Source of the DNA: Nanobdellota archaeon | Lineage (GTDB): Archaea > Nanoarchaeota > Nanoarchaeia > Woesearchaeales > GW2011-AR9 | Reading direction: 5' to 3' | Length of the DNA: 55,573 nt | Assembly: GCA_002687775.1 (NCBI GenBank) | Contig: NZBF01000005.1 | Location: forward strand, 1-55,573 | Shown here: one piece after another, positions 14,957 through 24,012 of the stretch | Layout: each line of letters begins with the position of its first letter | Position numbering within the stretch: position 1 is the first letter of the stretch | Made by a program: the position numbers and the translations under genes | The notes under the pieces: model-generated | Seen by the model: the letters and a program-made list of their open reading frames with translations, nothing else | Told to the model about the DNA's origin: nothing | Database searches by the model: none

Positions 14957-17254
14957 CTACATCCTTTTCTTCCTAACTTCTTTATTCAACCAATCTTGAT
15001 ATTCAAATAAAATACGTTTAGAATCAAGTGATCCAACTTCTTCCTGTATCTTGCCAGATAATAAATGCAACATGTCATTACATTTTACTACAAAGGGAGC
15101 TTCCAGTAAAGACTTATCTTCTGCTTTCACTGAAATGTCCACAATAGCTTGCTTAGCGTCACCACGCAATACAATGTTACTCCAAACTGCTTCCCAATCA
15201 CCAGCAAATTCACGTACATGGCCAGCCATCGTTTTCAAAATGTCAGAATCTCCGTTAATCATTGCATCTGTCACTTTCAATTCATCTGCTTTAGGATCAT
15301 ACTTCATTAAATCCATGAACGCTCCTTCTTTCAATGGATCATTTTCCCATTGCTTACGCACTTCCGTGATACCCAAAACTCTCTTAAACTTCTTTAAACC
15401 ATCCGCAGATCGTACAGGGTTTGTTTGAATAATAATATCACTTGCTTTGAACGAAGTTTTAGGAACACCAATATCGTTCACCACACGATCATACACACCA
15501 TATGGAGAAGCAGCGTGAATAGTTCCAGCAACAACATTCGCAGCTGCGCCAACTCGCATTGCTTCATAAAGAGCAATAGCTTCTTTCGAACGTACTTCAC
15601 CTATAAACAATGCTGAATCACCTAAACGTAACGTAGAACGAATTCCTGTTGATGCGTCCACTTCACTTCCCGGTGCAGCTAAGGCTGAAGCAACTTTCAA
15701 AGCTTCAATATTGAAACCCATGTCTCGTAATGCTTGAACTGGCAATTCTAAAGTGTCTTCAATAGTAATTATACGATATCTTCGCATTATTTCAACGAGT
15801 ATAGCTCCGAGCAAACTTGACTTCCCACTACTTCTTGTTCCTGCAACGAGCATAGTTGCGTTGTTATCAATAAGGAAAGATAACAATCCTGCAGTTTCTT
15901 TGTTCATGTACCTAATGTGTGGTTGCATATATAATGGAAAAGTCCATGGTTTATCCCGATGTCGTCGGAAGGAAAAACATAATCCTGTCGGATTTAATGG
16001 AGCGCTGATAGCAGCAACTCTTGCAGAAAAATCTTTAACATTCAAATCAGTGTCCAAGATTGGATTAGCTTCATCCAATGGACGACCGGAAATTAATCGT
16101 AATTTGGTTGCCCAACTGTCAACTTCCGCTGGAGTCGGGTAAATGTTAGTCGTGCAATCACCAAAATCCTGATGCACCAGAAAGATGGGTAAATCACCAT
16201 TTGGTGAATTTATGTTTACATCCTGAACTTTTGGATCGGCAAGTAACGTTTCAATCAAGCCGAATCCTACAGTATATCTTAACAAAATTCGAGAAAGTTG
16301 CTTAATTTCCCTTTCACGTAACCGTATATTCTTTGATTTAGCTAAGTCTGTCAGTAAATCCTTACCAATTGTAAAAAAGACTTCACGCATTCTTTGAGGG
16401 TTAACAAATTCCTGCCTGTCCGGTTTATGCTCGGCCATAATTCTTTTTGCTGAATCAAGCAACTCGTACACTTCCTCATTTAATGAAAATTCAGGTGGGA
16501 GTAAATGATATAACGTTTTTACAGAATCATAATACCCAAAAAGAGTTACTACATTTTTTTCACCGTCAGTTCCAAAAGAATAACTATCTAACAAATTACC
16601 TTCCGGGTATTCACTAATTAACTTCGTGTAAATAAAATCTGGTTTCGTTGATGGTTGGAAAATATTTTTATACAGAACACGTTCTCCAGCTCTGTAATCA
16701 TGGATATGGGGCATTAACATTTTTATGAGCTGTAATCCATCTAGTTGAGCTAATACTTGTTCCACCTGCACAAGCAATTTCCCTTGCGCCTGACGTTGCA
16801 TATCATTCAACGAATTATCACGTTTGATGGTCTCACGTCGATGCATCCTCCTCAACTCAACGTAGGCTGCCAATGGATCTTCCTTCAATGTCTTGGAAAT
16901 TAATTTTTGAAAAATAGCATAACTCGCCCGGAGATAATTTTCGAATGCAGGATCAGTAACTAATTGAGAATGAATTTCCCTTTCTTCGTTTGTAAGTTTC
17001 TTAATCAAATTGGCAAGTTCATACAAAATGGCAACTTGGTCAGCACTATATTCATACTTTCTTCTCTGAGATAATATAAGAACTCCGACACCCGCAACTT
17101 CCAGAAGAGCATCAATGACTTTCCCCATACAGATGGAACTATCCTCAATCGCTGGAAGAAATGTACATCCTTCTAAATTAACTCTCAGAATCTTATGCTC
17201 TCCCTCGTAAACCGTATCGTACTCAAAACACGTTGTCTTTTTTGGTTCTACCAT
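14957..17254 (-). CDS. tadA: TadA/VirB11-family secretion ATPase
   Basis: The 765-residue protein has a long N-terminal region specific to archaeal homologues, then the GspE/VirB11 core. The core includes an N-terminal ATPase-associated domain (near 330-430, GFGLIETLLADPKVQDV), Walker A GTRSSGKSS (about 472-480), an Asp box (ITIEDTLELP, near 496-505) and a Walker B/His-box region (FIGEVRSKEA, then TIHAASPYGV). It powers pilus or archaellum-like assembly from the cytoplasmic face, with the TadC-like protein encoded next. Adhesion, secretion or DNA uptake are all possible; the sequence does not decide. Confidence 0.92.
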   Translation of the reverse strand: MVEPKKTTCFEYDTVYEGEHKILRVNLEGCTFLPAIEDSSICMGKVIDALLEVAGVGVLILSQRRKYEYSADQVAILYELANLIKKLTNEEREIHSQLVTDPAFENYLRASYAIFQKLISKTLKEDPLAAYVELRRMHRRETIKRDNSLNDMQRQAQGKLLVQVEQVLAQLDGLQLIKMLMPHIHDYRAGERVLYKNIFQPSTKPDFIYTKLISEYPEGNLLDSYSFGTDGEKNVVTLFGYYDSVKTLYHLLPPEFSLNEEVYELLDSAKRIMAEHKPDRQEFVNPQRMREVFFTIGKDLLTDLAKSKNIRLREREIKQLSRILLRYTVGFGLIETLLADPKVQDVNINSPNGDLPIFLVHQDFGDCTTNIYPTPAEVDSWATKLRLISGRPLDEANPILDTDLNVKDFSARVAAISAPLNPTGLCFSFRRHRDKPWTFPLYMQPHIRYMNKETAGLLSFLIDNNATMLVAGTRSSGKSSLLGAILVEIMRRYRIITIEDTLELPVQALRDMGFNIEALKVASALAAPGSEVDASTGIRSTLRLGDSALFIGEVRSKEAIALYEAMRVGAAANVVAGTIHAASPYGVYDRVVNDIGVPKTSFKASDIIIQTNPVRSADGLKKFKRVLGITEVRKQWENDPLKEGAFMDLMKYDPKADELKVTDAMINGDSDILKTMAGHVREFAGDWEAVWSNIVLRGDAKQAIVDISVKAEDKSLLEAPFVVKCNDMLHLLSGKIQEEVGSLDSKRILFEYQDWLNKEVRKKRM

Positions 17255-17335
17255 TCTTTTACTGAATAGATTGCGATGGCGTTTATTATATTTTCTGTGC
17301 TGTTAAAGAGATGAGAAAAAATATTCCAAAATTGA

Positions 17336-19099
17336 TCAATGTTTATAATTATATTTTCTCCATATTGCTCGGAATTCAACCGACTTACGCAACATTTCTT
17401 TAAACGTTCCGGAAGCAAGTATTTTTCCATTTTTGAAGAAGTAAATAGTATCAAATAGTGGAAGCAAATGTAATCGATGAATTGATGAAATTACTGTTTT
17501 GTTCTTAAATTTCTTGAATATGTTTTCGTAGATAAGCAATTCATTGTGAGTATCAACACTACTCGTTGGTTCATCGAGTAGAATGATTGCTTTATCCTCA
17601 CATGCTAACAAACCACGCGCCAATGCTAAACGTTGTTTCTCACCACCACTTAAATTCACTCCTTTTTCAACAATTGACGAATTCAATTTGTGTGGTAATC
17701 GTTCAGCCACCTGCGTAAATCGAGCCATGTCAGTATATTTCTTGATTTCCTGCGTCGAATGTGGTATACCTAACGTAATATTTTCCTTCACCGTTGTTGA
17801 AAATATTTCTGGATCTTGGGGAATGAGTGCAATGTTACTACTAATAGACTTGAAACCTTTGGGTAATGCTTTACCATCCAAAGAAAGTTCCAAATGTTGT
17901 GGCTTATATAACTCTCTAATTACTTTTAGGAGTGTTGTTTTTCCGCTTCCACTACTTCCAATTAGTGCAATTTTTTCTTTGTGCTGTATCTTCAACGAAA
18001 TATTATCTAAATGTACATCTCCTTCTTCTCCGTGATAAGAAAAACGTAAATTCTTTACCTGGAGTTCTTTCCATTTTATCAGCGGTAACGACCGGGCACC
18101 TATTCTTTTTTGAAATTTATCCGAAATTTCTTCTACATTCTGAACTGCCGTTCGTTGACGAACAATTGCACCATATCTGTACGCAAATCTGAAAAATAAG
18201 TCATTTATCCTACCAACGTAACCATACAATGCAAATAATGTTCCTACGAAAACCGTTCCACCACTACCAACATTCGAATAAACATAAGATCCAAGAACGA
18301 AAAATGTCGTGAGGGCACTGAAAACAGAAACAAGGAACCATTTTGTTTCACTCACTTTATGATTATGTACATATAATTTCAACGGTTCCATAATCTTCTT
18401 AAAAATAGCTTTAGACACTAATTTTTCAATTCGTAGAATAATGACCGTGGTAATGTTACTAATTATGTCAAATATCTTTGCTGAGATTCTATTATCTGCA
18501 CGATACAATTCCCGGTAATGTTTTACCAAGACTTTGTCAAACTTAATGATAACTGTTACAGTAATAATAACCATGAACAACAAAATGTAACTTGAATGTA
18601 AGTTAAAATACGCTAGTGCAATGTACGATCCTATGAAACGTACAATAGTTTCAATAACCAAGAAAGTATCTCCTGAAAAACGCCATAATGCATCTGTTGC
18701 TTTTTCAATTTTATCAATGGTATCACCAGAATGATGATCTGTATGCCAATGCGCCGGAAGGTTCATTGTTCCATCAAGTAGATATTTTCTATAATTTGCT
18801 TTGGCAATAAAAGAATTTTTCAATTCAATCACTCTGGCAGGTCCATGGAATCCCCAAAATCCAACTGCTAGCAAAAGAAAGATAGACAAGTAACCAATCA
18901 ATCCCGGAAGATTAGCTTGGGTAATACCTTGTTCTTGAATGACGTTCAGAATTTTTGCCATTAAGAGTGGCTCAATTAATCCAATAATGTTCGCCACTAA
19001 GAAAAGTGAAAAATAAAGAATAATGTTCTTTCTATTTCCAGTAGAAAATTTCCACATTTTCTTCAATAGGAAAATTATTGGTTCGTTCGTAATACCCAT
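17336..19099 (-). CDS. ABC exporter, fused permease and ATPase
   Basis: The 587-residue half-transporter has an N-terminal six-helix ABC-B-type membrane domain (about 20-320) and a C-terminal nucleotide-binding domain with Walker A GSSGSGKTT, the signature LSGGEKQRLALARG, Walker B AIILLDEPTSSVD and an H-loop histidine (SSIHRLHLLP). It should work as a homodimer exporting lipid, drug or peptide; the substrate is not evident. A promoter region separates it from the divergent coiled-coil genes at 19194, and the ATPase gene tadA lies downstream on the same strand. Confidence 0.93.
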   Translation of the reverse strand: MGITNEPIIFLLKKMWKFSTGNRKNIILYFSLFLVANIIGLIEPLLMAKILNVIQEQGITQANLPGLIGYLSIFLLLAVGFWGFHGPARVIELKNSFIAKANYRKYLLDGTMNLPAHWHTDHHSGDTIDKIEKATDALWRFSGDTFLVIETIVRFIGSYIALAYFNLHSSYILLFMVIITVTVIIKFDKVLVKHYRELYRADNRISAKIFDIISNITTVIILRIEKLVSKAIFKKIMEPLKLYVHNHKVSETKWFLVSVFSALTTFFVLGSYVYSNVGSGGTVFVGTLFALYGYVGRINDLFFRFAYRYGAIVRQRTAVQNVEEISDKFQKRIGARSLPLIKWKELQVKNLRFSYHGEEGDVHLDNISLKIQHKEKIALIGSSGSGKTTLLKVIRELYKPQHLELSLDGKALPKGFKSISSNIALIPQDPEIFSTTVKENITLGIPHSTQEIKKYTDMARFTQVAERLPHKLNSSIVEKGVNLSGGEKQRLALARGLLACEDKAIILLDEPTSSVDTHNELLIYENIFKKFKNKTVISSIHRLHLLPLFDTIYFFKNGKILASGTFKEMLRKSVEFRAIWRKYNYKH

Positions 19100-19193
19100 G
19101 CACTAAAGAATCTCATAAAATATAAATAGTTACCTAATACTACTTTCAAATACTCACATAACTTTATTATAATAAAAACGTTATTCAACCCTA

Positions 19194-19544
19194 ATGGCCG
19201 AAGAAAGTAATCAACAGAGTACGCCGCAACTGTACACCTGGTTAAAAGGTGTTGAAGGGAAAGTTAACAGACTAGGAAAGGAAACCGAGACGTTAAAAAT
19301 GAATTTCATGCATAAAGTTGCTGAGTTAACAAAAGAAATCAAGATGTTAAACAATGAACTTGTTCAAGTCAAAAGGGAACGAGAAGCTCTAAAGACAAAA
19401 ATGGACGTAGTGATTAAAGAACTCGGAATGACGGCTGGGAAAGAAGAGGTCATGGTTCTTCAAAAATATATTGATTTATGGAATCCTATGCATTTTGCAA
19501 CCCAGCAAGACGTAGAACGACTAATACAACAACACAATGGCTGA
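19194..19544 (+). CDS. Coiled-coil protein, 116 residues
   Basis: This soluble protein has a central heptad-rich helix (about 15-80, KVNRLGKETETLK, LNNELVQVKREREALK) and a compact C-terminal part (LQKYIDLWNPMHF then ATQQDVERL). The layout of coiled coil plus a short aromatic segment is reminiscent of FlaC/FlaD-type accessory proteins of archaella, which would fit a nearby TadA/TadC pair, but the similarity is weak. It overlaps the next gene by 8 bp, indicating an operon. Confidence 0.65.
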   Translation: MAEESNQQSTPQLYTWLKGVEGKVNRLGKETETLKMNFMHKVAELTKEIKMLNNELVQVKREREALKTKMDVVIKELGMTAGKEEVMVLQKYIDLWNPMHFATQQDVERLIQQHNG

Positions 19545-19992
19545 TGTGACTTCACAAGCGGAACAAATGCGAGCGCATGGACTAACTGATGATCAGATAC
19601 AACAAGAGATGCAATCAAGTTATCAACCACCACCTATGCCAACAGCACCTTCTGGTGGAAATTATGATCGCATGGAACAAATTGCTGAAACTATCATCGA
19701 TGAAAAATGGGATGCCTTGCTGACAGAAGTCAAGAAGATTATTGACTGGAAAAGTGGTGTTGAAGATCAATTACAGAAAGCCTTATCTGAATTATCAAGC
19801 ATGAAAGAAGATTTCAAAGAACTCCGTGGCGCTATCCTTGGAAAAGTTGAAGAATATGATAGGAGAATGATTGATGTGTCCACGGAGCTGAAAGCTGTTG
19901 GAAAGGTCTTTAAGGATGTCATTCCTGAATTTACCAATAATGTGAAGGAATTGACTGCTGTTTCTAGTAAATTAAAGAAGAAGAAGAAATAA
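19537..19992 (+). CDS. Coiled-coil protein with FlaC-like C-terminus
   Basis: The 151-residue protein has an N-terminal stretch like a UBA or marR-type helix (AHGLTDDQIQQEMQSSY), a Pro-rich linker (PPPMPTAPSGG), a coiled coil and a C-terminal segment DVIPEFTNNVKELTAVSSKL before a polylysine tail. The segment on filament-like helices ending in PEFxxNVxEL resembles FlaC-family archaellum accessory proteins. A role beside the TadA/TadC machinery is possible but unproven. The start overlaps the previous coding region by 8 bp. Confidence 0.65.
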   Translation: MADVTSQAEQMRAHGLTDDQIQQEMQSSYQPPPMPTAPSGGNYDRMEQIAETIIDEKWDALLTEVKKIIDWKSGVEDQLQKALSELSSMKEDFKELRGAILGKVEEYDRRMIDVSTELKAVGKVFKDVIPEFTNNVKELTAVSSKLKKKKK

Positions 19993-20051
19993 AAGAATGA
20001 AAAAGTGAATAATGTAAACATTTAAAAAGTTTGATTTCTCTTAATTATTGA

Positions 20052-20897
20052 ATGAAAAAAGAAAATATTGCTCAATTACAACAATCCTTTGAGGGTTATT
20101 CTGGTGAAGCAGACGGTGTTAAGTTCTGGCTTGCGAGAGATTTGCAGAGATTACTGGATTACGGCGAATGGAGAAATTTTACCAATGTTGTTGAAAAAGC
20201 AAAAATAGCCTGTAAGAATTCAGGACAACAAGTAAGCGACCATTTTGTTGACGTCAACAAAATGGTTGGAATAGGATCTGAAACAAAGAGAGAGATAGGT
20301 GATCTTATTCTCACCCGCTATGCATGCTACTTAGTTGCACAAAATGGAGATCCAAGAAAAGAACAAATTGCTTTTGCTCAAAGTTACTTTGCTGTTCAGA
20401 CCAGAAAACAAGAATTGATCGAAGAGAGAATTGCATTAATTGAACGATTAAATGCACGACAGAAACTGGTTTCATCAGAAACAGAACTTTCAAAGTTAAT
20501 TTATGAAAAAGGAGTCGATGAACAAGGTTTTGCAAGAATAAGAAGTAAAGGAGATAAAGCGCTATTTGGTGGCTTCAACACCTCAATGATGAAAGGAAGG
20601 CTAAGAATTCCGAAAAACAGACCACTAGCAGACTTTTTACCTACCATCACCATAACTGCAAAGAATTTGGCAACTGAAATAACGAACTTTAATGTTAAAA
20701 AAGACAATGTGCAAGGTGAACCAAGAATAACATACGAACATGTAAGAAATAATCAAGATATTAGGAATTTATTGTCAAGAAGAGGGATAAAACCGGAAGA
20801 ATTACCATCAGAAGAAGATATCAAGAAACTTGAGAGAAAAGTAAGGAAAGATGAGAGAAAAATAGCTGGGATTTCTAAAGAGATAAAGAAAGAATAA
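20052..20897 (+). CDS. dinD: DinD-like protein (Bro-N type)
   Basis: The 281-residue protein follows the E. coli DNA-damage-inducible protein D family in length and order. It has WLARDLQRLLDYGEWRNF near residue 26, an acidic-hydrophobic core with TRYACYLVAQNGDPRK and IAFAQSYFAVQTRKQE, and the C-terminal helicase-like ARxxSKGDKALFGG and MKxRLxIPKxRPLADFLP motifs. DinD restrains RecA filaments in bacteria; an archaeal copy could act on RadA or reflect transfer from bacteria or a virus, since Bro-N domains are common in phages. It ends one base before the convergent membrane gene. Confidence 0.88.
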   Translation: MKKENIAQLQQSFEGYSGEADGVKFWLARDLQRLLDYGEWRNFTNVVEKAKIACKNSGQQVSDHFVDVNKMVGIGSETKREIGDLILTRYACYLVAQNGDPRKEQIAFAQSYFAVQTRKQELIEERIALIERLNARQKLVSSETELSKLIYEKGVDEQGFARIRSKGDKALFGGFNTSMMKGRLRIPKNRPLADFLPTITITAKNLATEITNFNVKKDNVQGEPRITYEHVRNNQDIRNLLSRRGIKPEELPSEEDIKKLERKVRKDERKIAGISKEIKKE

Positions 20898-21443
20898 CTA
20901 CGCAGGCGATCCGGATAAAAACGCTATAGCGAAAATAGCAACTCCGAACAATACAATCAATCCAAGAATTTTTGGGTGAAATAACGTTGCAAAAACGTTC
21001 TGTTCAAAATCACTTGTGGCAACGTCCGATGCACCATCTTCCGCGAGATATGGTCCTATAGTTTGCCCGAACACTTCTCCGAATCCAGCGATGAGTATTA
21101 ATAATCCAATAGCCAATGCACTCCACTGTACTGTCTTATCAGTACGAACAACACCAGCGATGTCTTCGTCAGTTGCGCCCAGCGTTTGATAAATCATCAA
21201 CAGCAAGATAATGAAGATGAGTGCAAACACAAACCATGGTGCTATGAAGTTAATCAAATCAAGTAATGTTTTAGACATCAAAAAAAGAAATGAAACCGAG
21301 ATAGCTACAATAGCATTAATGGCATTATTTTCCGACAGAATTTTCGTCTTTTGCAGAAGAGCAAAAAAGATAGAAAAAACCAATAAGACTGGGAAGATTA
21401 CATTAAAGTACTGCAACAACCCGATGTCTAGGAAAGTAGCCAT
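20898..21443 (-). CDS. Membrane protein, third of three tandem paralogues
   Basis: The 181-residue protein has four or five hydrophobic helices and no large soluble part. Its N-terminus (LQYFNVIFPVLLVFSIFFA then LLQKTKILSENNAINAIV) aligns by eye with the two genes upstream: a polar start, a helix with an LPFLLVF-like core, then LQ(K/R)T(K/N)xLxxxxxxNxxV. The trio runs in one direction with gaps of 0 and 21 bp. No family is recognised. A subunit of an oligomeric membrane complex is a reasonable guess. Confidence 0.7.
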   Translation of the reverse strand: MATFLDIGLLQYFNVIFPVLLVFSIFFALLQKTKILSENNAINAIVAISVSFLFLMSKTLLDLINFIAPWFVFALIFIILLLMIYQTLGATDEDIAGVVRTDKTVQWSALAIGLLILIAGFGEVFGQTIGPYLAEDGASDVATSDFEQNVFATLFHPKILGLIVLFGVAIFAIAFLSGSPA

Positions 21444-22001
21444 TTATTTTTTCTCAAACAACTTCCCAAAGTTTTTTATCATGTCTCCACCAGGAGTTTT
21501 TCCTCCAGGTTCGCGAGTAATGAACCACACAATTAAACCAAACACTAAAATGATAATGAGCACTTCAGTAACTTGGGTTGTCCACCAATAAAACACGTCG
21601 TATGGGCCTTTCCACCATTTCAATGCTGAACCAAAGATGTAGACAACAAATCCAATAGCTGCAATGGCAATGAATGGCATGGCAGATTTAGCAAAATCAC
21701 CACCAAAAATTCCAAGTAGTAAAAGCAACATAATTGACGCAATGGCTACCAAAGAAATGCTCGGTATCGCTTGGTTGACTACATCAACCGGATCATAACT
21801 TAAGGGATAAGCCCCCGTTATGTGAGGAATAACGAACAGTAACCCAAGTATTAACGAAATCACCACATTAAAGTTCTTGCGATCCTTTCCTAACAAATTC
21901 GTTCGTTGCAGTACTGCAAACACTATGACGAATACTAACAGAAAGGGAAGCAGAAAATCCACAACCGCATATTGTTGAATTAAACTAGCAAAATTTACCA
22001 T
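21444..22001 (-). CDS. Membrane protein, second of three tandem paralogues
   Basis: The 185-residue protein has four or five membrane helices. It shares with both neighbours the opening DFLLPFLLVFVIVFAVLQRT followed by NLLGKDRKNFNVVI, and a Gly/Lys-rich cytoplasmic tail (TREPGGKTPGGDM). The stop codon abuts the start of the third paralogue. The repeated arrangement suggests local gene duplication and retention of all copies. Function unknown. Confidence 0.7.
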   Translation of the reverse strand: MVNFASLIQQYAVVDFLLPFLLVFVIVFAVLQRTNLLGKDRKNFNVVISLILGLLFVIPHITGAYPLSYDPVDVVNQAIPSISLVAIASIMLLLLLGIFGGDFAKSAMPFIAIAAIGFVVYIFGSALKWWKGPYDVFYWWTTQVTEVLIIILVFGLIVWFITREPGGKTPGGDMIKNFGKLFEKK

Positions 22002-22022
22002 TGTAATAGCCTCCGTTTTTTA

Positions 22023-22586
22023 TCATTTTTCTTTATCATCTTTCTTTTTACCTCGTGATGGTTCTTGCGTAATGTATGCCATGAACCCAAAGATTAGAAT
22101 TACTAAAATTATTGATGCTACCCATTCGGTGTTCCAATTAGAGAAAAATGTCAAAATATCCTGCAACCAATTAGCTGCATCTAGGAAAATGACAACAACT
22201 CCAATAAACATCAACACCATGAAAAATTTCATCCATGTGGGAGATTTCTGTAAATTGTACTCTTCGCTTCCCCAAAAGACACCAACTAATAGCAAGAAAC
22301 TTACCGATAAGATAAGCAATAGAACTACATTTGCAATTGTTTGATTTATGATACTTACCAATTGCGTGGAAGCGATAACCAAAAAAGCAGAAACAAACGC
22401 AACCATGGCGTTAATATTCTTTTTCGTATATTCTCTTCCATCTATCTTCTCTGTACCCAATACTTTTGTTTTTTCAAGAATCGCAAACATGATGGTGAAA
22501 ACAAGTAAAAACGGTAAGAGAACATCATAGACTCCTAATTCATCTAAGAATGTAAGTACTGATCGGAATAACGTTTCTTCTGCCAT
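22023..22586 (-). CDS. Membrane protein, first of three tandem paralogues
   Basis: The 187-residue protein has an N-terminal helix DVLLPFLLVFTIMFAILEKT followed by KVLGTEKIDG and NINAMVAFVSAF, three further membrane helices and a charged tail (TQEPSRGKKKDDKEK). It leads the three-gene cluster. A TATA-like box (AGTTATAAAC on the minus strand, about 22604-22613) lies about 22-25 bp before its ATG, indicating a leaderless operon. It is the paralogue of the next two genes and has no recognised family. Confidence 0.72.
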   Translation of the reverse strand: MAEETLFRSVLTFLDELGVYDVLLPFLLVFTIMFAILEKTKVLGTEKIDGREYTKKNINAMVAFVSAFLVIASTQLVSIINQTIANVVLLLILSVSFLLLVGVFWGSEEYNLQKSPTWMKFFMVLMFIGVVVIFLDAANWLQDILTFFSNWNTEWVASIILVILIFGFMAYITQEPSRGKKKDDKEK

Positions 22587-22657
22587 CTCTTTTTCTAGTG
22601 TTTATAACTAAAGTATCTTATTTAAACTTTTCTGCTTATTGAGTTCGGAAAAAGTAA

Positions 22658-22909
22658 GTGCTTGTGCGTAGACGACGAATCATTCCGTAAGGAACACAAG
22701 AAAATGCAAAACATTTTCGGTGCACAGAAAATCTCCGATTTTCCCGTGTGTCGCGAACGGAACGAAGTGGAGTGACACGAGTGTGAGAAAAAGTAAGAGA
22801 AACGACCTGAGTGTCTTGCAAGGACACGAAGTTGAGAAGCATTGCGAATAGCAATGTCGCGAACGAAGCATAGCGGAGTGACACGATGGACGAGGCCCCG
22901 CACAAGCAC
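22658..22909 (+). ncRNA. Multi-hairpin structured RNA candidate with 11-bp basal helix
   Basis: GTGCTTGTGCG (22658-22668) pairs perfectly with CGCACAAGCAC (22899-22909). Between them lie successive hairpins: TTCC-GTAA-GGAA, AAAATG-CAAAA-CATTTT, GAAAATC-TCC-GATTTTC, GTGTC/GACAC twice, and CATTGC-GAATA-GCAATG. Two copies of a motif beginning GTCGCGAACG and ending AGTGACACGA occur near 22767-22794 and 22856-22885. A TATA-like TTATTTAAAC (about 22618-22627) lies 25-35 bp before the basal helix on the plus strand, but strand is not settled. It lacks the conserved cores of SRP and RNase P RNA. All open frames across it look like chance. It could also be a repeat element. Confidence 0.45.
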
Positions 22910-22925
22910 CCTTTGAAAAAAACAA

Positions 22926-23360
22926 TCAAATGTGGTATTTTGAAAAAAACGCATATTTGCCAAATCCCGGAACGACATGGTCCCATTTGTGTTTCATAAC
23001 CGGACCATAGTCACCCCACTTAGATTCTACGGTCCCGTCTTCTTGCCATATTCCAACATGAGTGGGATATTTAAGCCCATGTCCATATATGATAATATCT
23101 CCTGCCTCTGGTTTTCCATCATGCTGTAGTACACCAGGAACAAGATCCGCAACTTTGGTATCTCCAATAGCAAAGCGAGTACAATCAATATTTTCAGACA
23201 TGTGTCCAAGATATTCTATTCCTGAGATTTGATCGATAAATTAGGTGATTCCCCTATCCAGCGACGCCATGGCTCCCCATATCTTCCAACGCTTGTACCA
23301 CCTCCAGTTTCTTCTTATACGTTGATTAAGATCCCCTCTTTTCAAATCAGTAAAATCCAT
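22926..23360 (-). pseudogene. NlpC/P60- or CHAP-like cysteine hydrolase, broken by frameshifts
   Basis: The open C-terminal part (from 23201) carries a catalytic-looking cysteine (NIDCTRFAIG), a GDIIIYGHG turn and a histidine (THVGIWQED), the Cys-His arrangement of NlpC/P60-like amidases or peptidases. Upstream, protein-like sequence continues in other frames. From ATG 23360 it reads MDFTDLKRGDLNQRI, then in the +1 frame TGGGTSVGRYGEPWRRWIGE and SPNLSIKSQ, then back to GIEYLGHMSENIDC. Two compensating frame changes would restore one protein of about 144 residues. This suggests a decayed gene or sequence errors. A shorter product from ATG 23201 might still be made. Confidence 0.6.
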
Positions 23361-23439
23361 AAGCGAATTATGCCGAACCACCAAATATAAATCTTATGCA
23401 AAAACAAAAACAATTATAAAGAACGATTGAAATAATCAA

Positions 23440-24012
23440 ATGATGTACAAAGCAGACCATTTTGCGGCAGTACGCCAGGAAATTAAACAGTATGACGCAT
23501 TTAGAGAAAAACTTATCAAAAAAAGTAGAGATGTGCTAAAACTAAGTAAATTAATTATTTATTCTGTTCATCGAGGTGAGATTCCAGAAGCAGCAAAACT
23601 AATCCGAACTATCGAAATTGAACGGAAAAAACTTGACCACATTGCAAAACATGCTGCTGGACTTATTTTTGAGGGAAGTTACAAAGTTGCAGTTCAAGAA
23701 TACGTTGAAGCTATTTTGTATTTCAGTATTGTAACCAACAAGAAATTATTGACAGCTCGCACTCTTAAAGTAAAAGGGTCGTACTATTTACTTGGATTAT
23801 GTGACGTACCTGGAGAATTAGTACGTAAAGCTGTTTTTCTGGCTGGGAAAGGCAGAACTTCTGAAGTGACAGAAATAAAAGATTTAGTTGATTACATTTA
23901 TGGTGAACTGTTACGGTTTGATATTCGCGATAATGAAACAAGAAGGAAGATAGATGCTGTGAAGTACGATTTGAAAAAATTGGAAGATTTAGTACTTCAA
24001 TTAAAAAAGTGA
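23440..24012 (+). CDS. Translin-family protein
   Basis: The 190-residue all-helical protein matches the archaeal translin family: an N-terminal helix with FREKLIKKSRDVLKLSKLI, the region LIRTIEIERKKLDHIAKHA, then QEYVEAILYFSIV and a central LLGLCDVPGELVRKAVF, the best conserved stretch. Translins bind single-stranded nucleic acid as octamers, and archaeal members can have RNase activity through acidic residues in the central helices. Its stop overlaps the GTG start of the gatC-like gene, so it is the head of an operon with GatC and GatA. Confidence 0.92.
   Translation: MMYKADHFAAVRQEIKQYDAFREKLIKKSRDVLKLSKLIIYSVHRGEIPEAAKLIRTIEIERKKLDHIAKHAAGLIFEGSYKVAVQEYVEAILYFSIVTNKKLLTARTLKVKGSYYLLGLCDVPGELVRKAVFLAGKGRTSEVTEIKDLVDYIYGELLRFDIRDNETRRKIDAVKYDLKKLEDLVLQLKK

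Noticed and set aside
22658..22909. SRP RNA or RNase P RNA
   Set aside because: Neither strand contains the conserved S-domain sequence of SRP RNA or the GAGGAAAGUCC-type core of RNase P RNA.
22622..22986. Several overlapping open frames across the 22.6-22.9 kb region
   Set aside because: They are rich in Cys, Phe and Ser with no protein-like pattern, and the stretch is explained by hairpins.
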